From positions 1-22,683 of the forward strand of contig DALYLR010000046.1 in NCBI GenBank assembly GCA_031976175.1: a stretch of DNA of 22,683 nt. Direction: 5' to 3'. The position numbers and the translations under genes are program-made. The DNA comes from DMER01 sp003451645. GTDB taxonomy: Bacteria; Pseudomonadota; Alphaproteobacteria; Micropepsales; Micropepsaceae. The notes below the pieces were generated by a model. It ran no database searches, had not been told where the DNA came from, and saw only the letters and a list, made by a program, of their open reading frames with translations. Shown piece after piece: positions 15,469 to 22,437 of the stretch (position 1 is its first letter; the number at the start of each line of letters is the position of its first letter).

Positions 15469-16520
15469 CAATTCAACTTTCCGTCCTGGACCAATCGCCT
15501 ATCCGCTTCGGGGGCTCCGGCGCGCAAGCATTGGCCGAGACCGTCGCGCTTGCCAAGGCCGCGGACGATTTGGGCTATCACCGCTATTGGGTGGCAGAGC
15601 ACCACAACACCAAGGCGTTTGCAGGCTCGAGCCCTGAAATCATGATCGCTCGGCTGGGGGCGGAGACAAAGCGTCTCAGGATCGGTTCCGGCGGCGTCAT
15701 GCTGCCTCACTACTCCCCACTCAAGGTCGCGGAAAACTTCCGCGTATTGGAGGGTCTCTATCCTGGCCGTATCGATCTAGGCCTTGGCCGCGCGCCGGGC
15801 GGCGACCCCATGACTGCGGCGGCCTTGCAGGCAGGCCCTAAGAGCTGGGGTATCGAAACCTTTCCGCAGCAAGTCAATCTCTTGCGCCATTATCTCGAAG
15901 AGGCGGCGGGACTGACGCAATGGCCAGAGGGGCATCCCTACCAGCATGTGCATGCGATGCCGAAAGGTGCGTCTGTACCCGACATGTGGATGCTGGGCTC
16001 AACCGCCTATGGTGGGATCCTGGCTGCGGAATTGGGCCTGCCTTTTGCTTACGCGCATTTCATCAGCCGCGACGATGACGGCCCGGAGATCGCGCAAGAA
16101 TACCGCGCGCGCTTCAAGCCACGCGAGCCTGGCGATAGGCCCAGAACCGCAGTCTGCTATTTCGTCCTCGCAGCGCCGACACAAGCCGAAGCCGAGCACT
16201 TGGCTTGGAGCCGGACCCTGTGGGTCCTTGACTTGTTGGCAAACAAAGCGGGGTCGTTCCCTGACCCCAATGATCCGCGAAAGGTCTCACTGTCAGAACC
16301 CGAGCAGGCGCTCGCGCGGCGCATCGCGTCCAGGGCGATCGTCGGTTCTCCCGGACAAGTCCGGGACGGCATTGAGGCCGCAGCTGCACGTTACGGCGCC
16401 GAAGAGGTCTTTGTGCTGACGATCACCTATGCCTTCGCCGACCGCCTGCGCTCTTATGAATTGATCGCAGACGCGTTCGGTATGCGCCAGGGGCTCATGG
16501 CTGCCCCGGATGCTGCTTGA
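15465..16520 (+). CDS. Luciferase-like (LLM class) flavin-dependent oxidoreductase
   Basis: A 351-residue TIM-barrel protein of the bacterial luciferase-like monooxygenase superfamily, probably using reduced FMN or possibly F420. The opening LSVLDQSP, LGYHRYWVAEHHNTKAFAGSSPEI, RLRIGSGGVMLPHYSPLKVAENFRVLEGLYPGRIDLGLGRAPG and the later GSPGQVRDGI match the MsnO8-type subgroup. It starts inside the stop codon of the CoA-transferase gene (ATGA, four bases shared), so the two proteins are probably made together. The 3' end overlaps the convergent MFS gene by 26 bases. The substrate is unknown; many genes in this subgroup are of unassigned function. Confidence 0.92.
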   Translation: MTIQLSVLDQSPIRFGGSGAQALAETVALAKAADDLGYHRYWVAEHHNTKAFAGSSPEIMIARLGAETKRLRIGSGGVMLPHYSPLKVAENFRVLEGLYPGRIDLGLGRAPGGDPMTAAALQAGPKSWGIETFPQQVNLLRHYLEEAAGLTQWPEGHPYQHVHAMPKGASVPDMWMLGSTAYGGILAAELGLPFAYAHFISRDDDGPEIAQEYRARFKPREPGDRPRTAVCYFVLAAPTQAEAEHLAWSRTLWVLDLLANKAGSFPDPNDPRKVSLSEPEQALARRIASRAIVGSPGQVRDGIEAAAARYGAEEVFVLTITYAFADRLRSYELIADAFGMRQGLMAAPDAA

Positions 16521-17946
16521 TCCAATCCGCCTCGCGCTTCTCCAATTCGGACCGAATGCGCTTTTGCTCTTCTGGCGTAATAGGGAACGTCCACAACAGA
16601 TACAAGGCCGGGATCCACAAAATGACCGGGAATGCCACATAGACCAGTGCCAGACCGTCAATAGCCTCTTTGGTATTGGTGGTGCAGCGCTCGGCGTTAA
16701 AGCCAAAATAGCCGACCAAGAACAAGGCGATTCCGGCTCCCAGTGCGTCGGCCAACTTGACCGAAATTTGGAACATCGCGAAGAACAGTCCTGCGCGCGG
16801 CTCGCCTGTCTGCAGCGTGTCCAGGTCGACGACATCCGCCGCCATCGACTGACCCAGAGTGAACGGCGCGGAATAGGCTGCACCCACAATGGCAAAGACG
16901 ATCAAATTGGCGACATAGCCCGCCGATTGCAGAAATGGCAGGGCCAAGAAGGCGACGATGGCAAGGGCCATCGCTATCGCCAGTGCACGGTGCTTTGTCC
17001 AGGCCGATCCTGCCCAAATCCAGAACGGCGCAAAGATCACGGCGGGACCCAACAAGGCCAACACGGCCGTCCGCGACTGCTGCTCGCTAAAGAAGGCAAC
17101 CGAAATCAGATAGAAAATCAGCAAGACTTCGACGCCGCGCGACCCCATGCGGATAAAAAAGGAGGCACCGAACAGCTTCAAAAAGGCCGGATTTGTCGCG
17201 GCCATTTGGACGCCCTTCCACAAAGAGAAGTGCTGGCCATGGAGGGACTTTGGCTCGGGCGTTGTCGCATAGAGAATGAGTAAGGTGACCGGGAGCATCA
17301 CCAGAATGATGATGCCCATGACCCGGATGGTCTCGAACAGTCCGCCTTGGCCGCCACCCTGCACGACAAGCTTGCCTGCCTCACACACTTCGGCCGGGGC
17401 GCCAATGAGCACCGGCGTCACGCCCGCGATTGCGGCACCAATGAGGGTGAAAATCTCACGGACGCCTGTGACCCGGTTGCGTTCAGCGTAATCGCCCGTC
17501 AGTTCGGCGCCCCATGCTCCATAGGGGATCGTGATCATGGTCCAACCGAGATAGAACACCGCGATGGCTGCGAGAAAATAGAGCCACTTGTCCGTATCGG
17601 TGGCCTCAGGTGCGGAAAGGCTCGCCGGCGGCATGAAGACCAAATAGATGCCCAACGCAAAGAAGTGTGCACCGATCAGAACCCAGGTTCGGCGCCGGCC
17701 GAACCTGAAGGTCGTGCGATCGCCTAAGATCCCGACGATCGGGTCGACGATAATGTCGGCCAGGCGTGCCGCGAGGAGCGCAAACCCGACGGAAGCAACA
17801 CCCATGCTCAAATCTGTGGCATAGAACTTTGCAACGAAGAGGGTCATCGGCAATTGTGCGAACGCCAATGGCACTGCCAACTGCCCGAATCCGAGCAAGG
17901 TCGCCCATGACAAGCGGCCGTTCGTGCTCTGTGTAGTATTCGCCAC
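16495..17946 (-). CDS. MFS transporter of the glycoside-pentoside-hexuronide (GPH) cation symporter type
   Basis: A 483-residue membrane protein with about twelve hydrophobic segments. The loop GDRTTFRFGRRRTWVLIGA between helices 2 and 3, the early AARLADIIVDPIVGILGD with its two acidic residues, and YGAWGAELTGDYAERNRVTGVRE place it in the MelB-like GPH family, which couples sugar or related solute uptake to sodium or protons. The start is GTG at 17946, preceded by AGGGGG at five-base spacing. It lies 25 bases after the GST-like gene and is the last gene of the operon that begins at 20213. The solute is unknown; the operon context with a nucleoside transporter suggests a ribosyl or nucleoside-related substrate, which is inference only. 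Confidence 0.9.
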   Translation of the reverse strand: MANTTQSTNGRLSWATLLGFGQLAVPLAFAQLPMTLFVAKFYATDLSMGVASVGFALLAARLADIIVDPIVGILGDRTTFRFGRRRTWVLIGAHFFALGIYLVFMPPASLSAPEATDTDKWLYFLAAIAVFYLGWTMITIPYGAWGAELTGDYAERNRVTGVREIFTLIGAAIAGVTPVLIGAPAEVCEAGKLVVQGGGQGGLFETIRVMGIIILVMLPVTLLILYATTPEPKSLHGQHFSLWKGVQMAATNPAFLKLFGASFFIRMGSRGVEVLLIFYLISVAFFSEQQSRTAVLALLGPAVIFAPFWIWAGSAWTKHRALAIAMALAIVAFLALPFLQSAGYVANLIVFAIVGAAYSAPFTLGQSMAADVVDLDTLQTGEPRAGLFFAMFQISVKLADALGAGIALFLVGYFGFNAERCTTNTKEAIDGLALVYVAFPVILWIPALYLLWTFPITPEEQKRIRSELEKREADWIKQHPGQP

Positions 17947-17971
17947 GGTAACCCCCTAGGTGAAATTTGTG

Positions 17972-18583
17972 TCAGGCCTTGGCGCTTGGCCGCTCACTCA
18001 CCCGGGCATGCCAGCTGAGTAGTCGCAGACAATCTTGCGGGATAGGTACCCGCGCGAATTTGGCAAAATCCGCTGCACACAGCGCAGTAATGTCGGCAAT
18101 GGTAAAGATTGGACCGGCAATGAACTCGCGCCCGTCACCCAATTCCCGTTCGAGCCAATGCCAGACCTTGTCGACGACGCCCTTATTGTACTCACCCCAA
18201 TCTTTGAATTGGGTCTGAATGACAGCCAAGGCTGGATGGGTGTGACGCATCACCATGGCGACGGGAACAAAGAGGGTCAATTCCATACGCCGGTTCCACA
18301 TCTCAACCACCGCTTTAGTCTTGGCGTCCGTGCCAAAGAGCGGAGTCTCGGGATGGAGTTCCTCAAAATACCGGCAGATGGCTACGGTCTCGGTGATAAT
18401 GGACCCATCGTCGAGCTCAAGTGAGGGAACGCCGCTCAAGGGATTGATCCGGCGGTACTCGTCACTCTTGTGCTCGCCCTTCATGATTTCGACATTGACC
18501 TTAGGGACCTCGATCCCCTTCTCGGCCAGAAATATCCGTACACGGCGCGGGTTTGGCGCCAGTTTGTCGTCATAGAGCTTCAT
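17972..18583 (-). CDS. Glutathione S-transferase-like protein
   Basis: A 203-residue cytosolic GST-fold protein. The N-terminal thioredoxin-like domain runs MKLYDDKLAPNPRRVRIFLAEKGI, then INPLSGVPSLELDDGSIITET (cis-Pro before Ser-Leu, and the ET pair of the glutathione gamma-glutamyl site), then the all-helical domain with FTIADITAL. At the usual Ser/Cys/Tyr catalytic position the sequence is LAPNPRRV, so Asn or another residue would have to activate glutathione, or the protein is a binding rather than conjugating form. The start is ATG at 18583, overlapping the upstream small membrane protein gene as ATGA; a longer frame to 18622 is unlikely. Confidence 0.9.
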   Translation of the reverse strand: MKLYDDKLAPNPRRVRIFLAEKGIEVPKVNVEIMKGEHKSDEYRRINPLSGVPSLELDDGSIITETVAICRYFEELHPETPLFGTDAKTKAVVEMWNRRMELTLFVPVAMVMRHTHPALAVIQTQFKDWGEYNKGVVDKVWHWLERELGDGREFIAGPIFTIADITALCAADFAKFARVPIPQDCLRLLSWHARVSERPSAKA

Positions 18584-18963
18584 GAACGGGACCAAGTTTT
18601 GAGATAGGCGATGAGGAGACAAATAAAGCCCACAATCAGTTGCAACCCGTCAATCCGGATTATCGGCAGCACGATGGGCAAACTGATAAACGGCAACAAC
18701 GTGATCACGGCTGCGGCAGCATTGGCCCACAAGATGGTCGACAGCGTCGTGCGCCCGTGGACCTGTTCCGACGAAAAGCCGGCGGCCGCGCACAACATGG
18801 CAACGATGGGCATGAGCATGTCGATCTGCACGAAGAGGATTTGCAAGGGCAGCCGGGCGACCCCGACCGCGCCCAAAATGGCAAGAACGCCTGCAATCCA
18901 CAGCATCCAACTCTGCACATTCGACATGTTGCTGCGCCCCCGGCCCCTCTTGTCTTCCCACAT
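18580..18963 (-). CDS. Small four-helix membrane protein of unknown function
   Basis: A 127-residue hydrophobic protein with four likely membrane helices at about residues 18-38, 45-64, 73-92 and 105-122, a positively charged N-terminus and a short basic C-terminus. I recognise no family. The ATG at 18963 shares its A with the TAA stop of the nucleoside transporter gene (TAATG), and its own stop overlaps the GST start (ATGA), so it is locked between them by translational coupling. A second possible start is ATG at 18927, after a G-rich stretch, which would remove twelve charged residues. Its size and position suggest an accessory membrane subunit, but this is inference. Confidence 0.8.
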   Translation of the reverse strand: MWEDKRGRGRSNMSNVQSWMLWIAGVLAILGAVGVARLPLQILFVQIDMLMPIVAMLCAAAGFSSEQVHGRTTLSTILWANAAAAVITLLPFISLPIVLPIIRIDGLQLIVGFICLLIAYLKTWSRS

Positions 18964-20213
18964 TAGCCTGTGGTGAGCAATCCAACAACTGCACCCGTCA
19001 TGCAGGTCGCAAGGGTCCCCGGTATCAGAGATTTAAGGGCTAGACCTACAATCTCGTCTTTGCGAGAGGGCACAAGTGCGGACATCCCGGCGATCAGAAT
19101 GCCGACCGACGCCAGATTGGCAAAGCCGCAGAGGCCGTAAAGCATAATGAGACGGCTGCGCGGCGCGAGATCCTCCGCAGGCACACTTGCAAGCGTTTGA
19201 TAAGCAATGAACTCGTTGAGGACTGTCTTGATGCCGAGAAGCGACCCTGCCTTCACACTTTCCTCGTACGGAATGCCCATCAAATAGGCGATGGGCGCGA
19301 ACACCCACCCGGCAAGCCGTTCAAAAGTCAGGGGTGCGCCATCAACGCTCAAGGTCCCAAGCATGGCATTGGCGAGCGCGACCAGGGCCGTGACGGCGAT
19401 CAGCATGGCAATGATGGACAGATACATGCGCATGCCGTCTTCTGTGCCGCGGGTGACAGCATCCATCGACGACCGGTAAAGCGCATCGCGGCCAGGGTCA
19501 GCACTGGTCGCCTCATCACCCGGGATCATGATCTTGGCGAGCAGGATAGACGCCGGCAGAGACAGTACTGAGGCCACCAGAATATGGCCGATTGCGCCGG
19601 GGATGGCGTTCCCTAGCATCGCTGCATAGATGACCATCACGGTCCCTGCCACATTGGAAAGGCCACATGCAAATAGTGCGAAAAGTTCGCTGCGAGTAAG
19701 ACGCTCCAGATAAGGGCGGATCAACAACGGGCTCTCGGTCATGCCCAGAAAGATGTTGGCTGCGGCGCCAAATCCCAGCGCGCCGCCAATCCGCATTGTC
19801 CGCTCCAGGACGAATGCAAAGCCCTGAACGATGAGCGGCAGTATGCGCCAATGCCAAAGAAGCGCCGACAATGCCGACATCACAATAACCAAGGGCAAAA
19901 TGCCAAAGGCTATGGACACAAGGGCATTGGGATCGGTCACTACAAAGGGCGGACTGCCGCCTCCAGCATAGCCAAAGACAAAGGATGTTGCCTTCCCGGT
20001 GGCATTTTGGAGAGCAGTGACAGCACCATTCAGGACTTGGAGGCTATCGCGTATTGCAGGCACAGTTAGAAAAACTGCCGCCAGAATGACTTGCAGAAAA
20101 AGCCCAGCAATAACCAGGCGCCACGGAAAACCTTGCCGGTTCTCGCTGATGAGCCAGCACACGCCAATAAAGGCCACAAGGCCGCCCAGACTTTGCACCT
20201 GCAACATCGACAT
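18963..20213 (-). CDS. Concentrative nucleoside transporter (NupC/CNT family)
   Basis: A 416-residue inner-membrane cation-coupled nucleoside importer. Family motifs are GALGFGAAANIFLGMTESPLLIRPYL (143-168 region), NVAGTVMVIYA, GIKTVLNEFIAY (327-338) and CGFANLASVGI (362-372). By comparison with characterised CNTs, Thr159 and Glu160, Glu334, Asn366 and Ser369 fit the nucleoside-binding positions, but the usual Gln before Thr-Glu is Met158 here. The start is taken as ATG at 20213 (AGGG upstream), with another Met two codons on; the extended frame to 20285 is cysteine- and arginine-rich and not plausible. It is the first gene of an operon with the small membrane protein, GST-like protein and MFS symporter. 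Confidence 0.93.
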   Translation of the reverse strand: MSMLQVQSLGGLVAFIGVCWLISENRQGFPWRLVIAGLFLQVILAAVFLTVPAIRDSLQVLNGAVTALQNATGKATSFVFGYAGGGSPPFVVTDPNALVSIAFGILPLVIVMSALSALLWHWRILPLIVQGFAFVLERTMRIGGALGFGAAANIFLGMTESPLLIRPYLERLTRSELFALFACGLSNVAGTVMVIYAAMLGNAIPGAIGHILVASVLSLPASILLAKIMIPGDEATSADPGRDALYRSSMDAVTRGTEDGMRMYLSIIAMLIAVTALVALANAMLGTLSVDGAPLTFERLAGWVFAPIAYLMGIPYEESVKAGSLLGIKTVLNEFIAYQTLASVPAEDLAPRSRLIMLYGLCGFANLASVGILIAGMSALVPSRKDEIVGLALKSLIPGTLATCMTGAVVGLLTTG

Positions 20214-20360
20214 GATTGGCCCTGTTCGCTTGCGCTGCACACCGCACCGCAGTCTGCATGGTAGCGGACATGCAAGGCCGGGCAATCGTGCTCCTTGCGG
20301 CAGTGGCCAACCGCGACAACTTGGCCTATGCTTTGCGGCATTCAGCGGCTGGGGGCGGAC
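20214..20360. promoter_or_regulatory. Divergent intergenic region between the nucleoside transporter and an exported protein
   Basis: These 147 bases hold both promoters. A TGCATG/CATGCA inverted repeat (20255-20260 with 20269-20274) faces the transporter. On the plus strand TGGC (20322-20325) and TTGC (20333-20336) have the spacing of a sigma-54 -24/-12 promoter, ending 24 bases before the ATG at 20361. The flanking consensus bases are imperfect, so both are candidates only. Confidence 0.3.
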
Positions 20361-20753
20361 ATGAGAAGGACTGGCACATCACTCATCGCAGCACTTGCGC
20401 TTTTGGCAGCGGCGCCAGCTCTTGCGGCGGACAAGCAGTTCTCGATCATGGGTGCAGGCGCGCAAAGCTGCGCCAATTATCTGAAGCACACGAATGAATT
20501 GACGTCATCAGACGACGCCCGCCATATGGACGACTTGTATTTCAGCTGGGCACAAGGGTGGATGTCCCAATTGGGCCGCAATGGTGGCGCGGCAGGTGCG
20601 CCCATCGCCAACCTCAACCCCTCGGGCTTTGGTCCGCCAGAACAACGTAAGTTTCTGCGCATCGTGTGTCAGGGGGAGCCCGCGATACGCTACCGCGACG
20701 CCGTTGACCGCCTGTACCAACAATTATTGGTTAGATCGGCACCTCAAAGCTAG
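20361..20753 (+). CDS. Small exported two-cysteine protein of unknown function
   Basis: A 130-residue protein whose signal peptide MRRTGTSLIAALALLAAAP ends at ALA (residue 23). The mature domain has Cys37 (AQSCANYL) and Cys103 (LRIVCQG), probably joined by a disulphide, a central YFSWAQGWMSQL helix and a C-terminal helix AVDRLYQQLL. Small helical periplasmic proteins such as the HdeA or Rap1a/Tai type have a comparable cysteine and helix layout, but the resemblance is too loose for a name. The ATG at 20361 follows GGGGGCGG closely; the frame open to 20295 is rejected because it would precede the signal peptide. The 3' end overlaps the SRPBCC gene by 23 bases. Confidence 0.82.
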   Translation: MRRTGTSLIAALALLAAAPALAADKQFSIMGAGAQSCANYLKHTNELTSSDDARHMDDLYFSWAQGWMSQLGRNGGAAGAPIANLNPSGFGPPEQRKFLRIVCQGEPAIRYRDAVDRLYQQLLVRSAPQS

Positions 20754-21219
20754 CTTTGAGGGATCGCGGGCTCTCGACATAGCGGCGGAAGGCGGCGAGA
20801 TCGCCAGCGACAGCGCGCTTATAGACCCCGCCCATAATCCAGAACATGAGATCGCCAAACCAGCCCAACCCCTTGACCTCGCCTTGCAGTGAGATCTGCG
20901 TCAGTCCACCTTTGGGGACGAATTCATAGTCAAACAGGAACTCCCCCCGGCCCGTTGTGCCCTTTGTTCCATCGACACGCAGGCTCAAGGACTGATTGAG
21001 AACCATCTCGGTCACTTCAAAAACCTCCGCGCCCTCCCGCCCCATAAACCGGCGGACTTCCCGCCAAGAAAATCCTGGGCCAAAAGGCTTGTGGTTCAGC
21101 CGCTCCAGGCGGACCAGATTTGGCATCCAATCCGGCCAGCGGTCAAAATCCGTCATGGCCTCAAAGCTGCGCTCCACCGAGGCGGTAACCATTTGATCGA
21201 TCGTAAACAGATGTGACAT
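20731..21219 (-). CDS. SRPBCC (START/Bet v 1-like) family protein
   Basis: A 162-residue protein of the polyketide-cyclase/SRPBCC helix-grip fold, which binds hydrophobic ligands in a central cavity. Typical parts are the opening VTASVERSFEAMTDFDRWPDWMPNLVRLE, the beta-strand region FSWREVRRFMGREGAEVFEVTEM, FLFDYEFVPKGGLTQISLQGEVKG and the long C-terminal helix AVAGDLAAFRRYVES. No signal peptide is present. The ATG at 21219 is preceded by GGGGCC, a weak ribosome binding site. Its 3' end overlaps the convergent exported-protein gene across a perfect palindrome. The ligand or reaction is unknown. Confidence 0.88.
   Translation of the reverse strand: MSHLFTIDQMVTASVERSFEAMTDFDRWPDWMPNLVRLERLNHKPFGPGFSWREVRRFMGREGAEVFEVTEMVLNQSLSLRVDGTKGTTGRGEFLFDYEFVPKGGLTQISLQGEVKGLGWFGDLMFWIMGGVYKRAVAGDLAAFRRYVESPRSLKASFEVPI
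20742..20761. terminator. Perfect 20-base palindrome at overlapping convergent 3' ends
   Basis: CCTCAAAG-CTAG-CTTTGAGG is a perfect palindrome that contains the TAG stop of the exported-protein gene (20751-20753) and the last codons of the SRPBCC gene. As RNA it gives an eight-base stem with a four-base loop in both directions, a possible bidirectional terminator or 3'-end-protecting hairpin. It lacks a T-run on either side, so termination is not certain. Confidence 0.45.
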
Positions 21220-21285
21220 TTTCGAGGCCCCAAGACGAATCCGGTCACATCTTAGCCTTTGCTGCTCACAAAGGCGAACACGGGC

Positions 21286-21298
21286 TTGACCAGGTCAA
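21286..21298. promoter_or_regulatory. Candidate operator upstream of the short-chain dehydrogenase
   Basis: TTGACC-A-GGTCAA is a perfect six-base inverted repeat about 66 bases before the ATG at 21364, in the divergent SRPBCC/SDR region (21220-21363). A further GGTCAA follows at 21307-21312 and a GGTCAC lies at 21243-21248. The first arm could also act as a -35 box, with a weak TCAAAA at 17-base spacing. A dimeric repressor of the TetR or GntR kind would suit this layout; no such gene is in the window. Confidence 0.35.
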
Positions 21299-21363
21299 CC
21301 GGCCTCGGTCAAAAATGCTGCAGTGCAACTGACAATTCATCAGTCTTATTGGAGAACGAACCT

Positions 21364-22266
21364 ATGGCGCTGCGCTTTGACGGGAAGGTCGCGATTGTAA
21401 CCGGTGCTGGCGGCGGCCTTGGCCGTTGCCATGCTTTGGAGCTTGCCCGGCGCGGCGCCAAAGTCGTTGTCAATGATCTCGGCGGCGCAGTCGACGGCTC
21501 GGGCGGCTCGTCGCAAGCGGCGGAACAGGTGGTTGGCGAAATCAAGGCGATGGGCGGGCACGCGATCGCCAATGGCTCTTCGGTGACGGACGATGCGGGA
21601 GTTGCAAACCTCGTCAAGCAGACACTGGAGGCCTATGGCCGCATCGACGTGCTGATCAACAATGCAGGTGTTTTGCGCGACAAGAGCTTCACCAAGATGG
21701 AGTTGAAGGACTTCAGCTTTGTGGTCGATGTGCACCTGATGGGCGCCGTCAAATGCAGCAAGGCCGTGTGGGACACGATGAAGGCGCAGCAATATGGGCG
21801 CATCGTGATGACCACCTCATCGTCTGGCCTCTATGGCAATTTCGGTCAGACCAATTATGGCGCGGCTAAGCTCGGCCAGATCGGCCTCATGAACACCCTT
21901 AAGATCGAGGGCCAGAAAGATAACATCCGCGTCAATGCCATCTCGCCGGTTGCGGCGACCCGCATGACCGAGAGCCTCATGCCTGCGCAAGCACTCGAGG
22001 CGTTGAAACCCGAATATGTAACGCCCGGCGTCATCTATCTGGCCAGCGAGGATGCTCCCAACGGCGTCATCCTGGCCGCGGGTGCTGGCGTGTTCGCGGT
22101 GGCTCAGATTGTCGAAGGGCGTGGTGCATTCCTCGGCCACAATGAGCTTAGCGCGGAAGCTGTCGCCGAAAATTGGTCCAAGATCGCCGATATGACGGGC
22201 GCAAAGGCCTATTTCATGGGCGGCGAACAAACCGGCAAATTCTTTGAGCGTATGAGTGGCAACTAG
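21364..22266 (+). CDS. Short-chain dehydrogenase, (3R)-hydroxyacyl-CoA dehydrogenase-like (MFE-2 type)
   Basis: A 300-residue NAD(P)-dependent oxidoreductase. The cofactor motif TGAGGGLG is at 13-20, NNAG at 99-102, and the catalytic Ser152-154/Tyr165/Lys169 in TTSSSGLYGNFGQTNYGAAK. The opening RFDGKVAIVTGAGGGLGRCHALELARRGAKVVVNDLGGAVDGSG closely follows the dehydrogenase domain of peroxisomal multifunctional enzyme type 2, suggesting action on (3R)-hydroxyacyl-CoA or a steroid-like substrate. No hydratase or sterol-carrier domain is fused. The start is ATG at 21364, with GGAG nine bases upstream; the frame open to 21259 lies upstream of that signal. Two hairpins follow the stop. Confidence 0.93.
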   Translation: MALRFDGKVAIVTGAGGGLGRCHALELARRGAKVVVNDLGGAVDGSGGSSQAAEQVVGEIKAMGGHAIANGSSVTDDAGVANLVKQTLEAYGRIDVLINNAGVLRDKSFTKMELKDFSFVVDVHLMGAVKCSKAVWDTMKAQQYGRIVMTTSSSGLYGNFGQTNYGAAKLGQIGLMNTLKIEGQKDNIRVNAISPVAATRMTESLMPAQALEALKPEYVTPGVIYLASEDAPNGVILAAGAGVFAVAQIVEGRGAFLGHNELSAEAVAENWSKIADMTGAKAYFMGGEQTGKFFERMSGN

Positions 22267-22270
22267 GGCA

Positions 22271-22310
22271 ACGGGCTGAAAAGTGCGCTCGCGGTTTTCA
22301 GATAACCCGT
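22271..22310 (+). terminator. Hairpin after the short-chain dehydrogenase gene
   Basis: CTGAAAA (22276-22282) pairs with TTTTCAG (22295-22301), and the flanking ACGGG (22271-22275) can pair with CCCGT (22306-22310) across a four-base bulge. It starts four bases after the stop codon. The T-run lies inside the stem, as in many compact terminators, so this is a plausible but not typical terminator. Confidence 0.45.
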
Positions 22311-22333
22311 CGCAGTAACTAGAGTAACCAGAG

Positions 22334-22363
22334 CCGCGGGCGACACTATCTGATCGCCCGCGG
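22334..22363. terminator. Strong GC-rich hairpin without T-run
   Basis: CCGCGGGCGA (22334-22343) and TCGCCCGCGG (22354-22363) form a perfect ten-base stem with a ten-base loop, in the 171-base gap between the dehydrogenase and the substrate-binding protein gene. No T-run follows on either strand. It may be part of a transcription stop together with the preceding hairpin, or a regulatory element of the next gene's leader. Confidence 0.45.
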
Positions 22364-22437
22364 ATCTAGCCCGAAGAACCTTCTGTTCGCGACAAAGTCA
22401 TGACACACTCGGGCGCTCATTCACTTGAGGGCTCACC

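Noticed and set aside
16510..17283. 257-codon open frame opposite the MFS gene
   Set aside because: Its composition is that of the reverse complement of membrane helices; a shadow frame.
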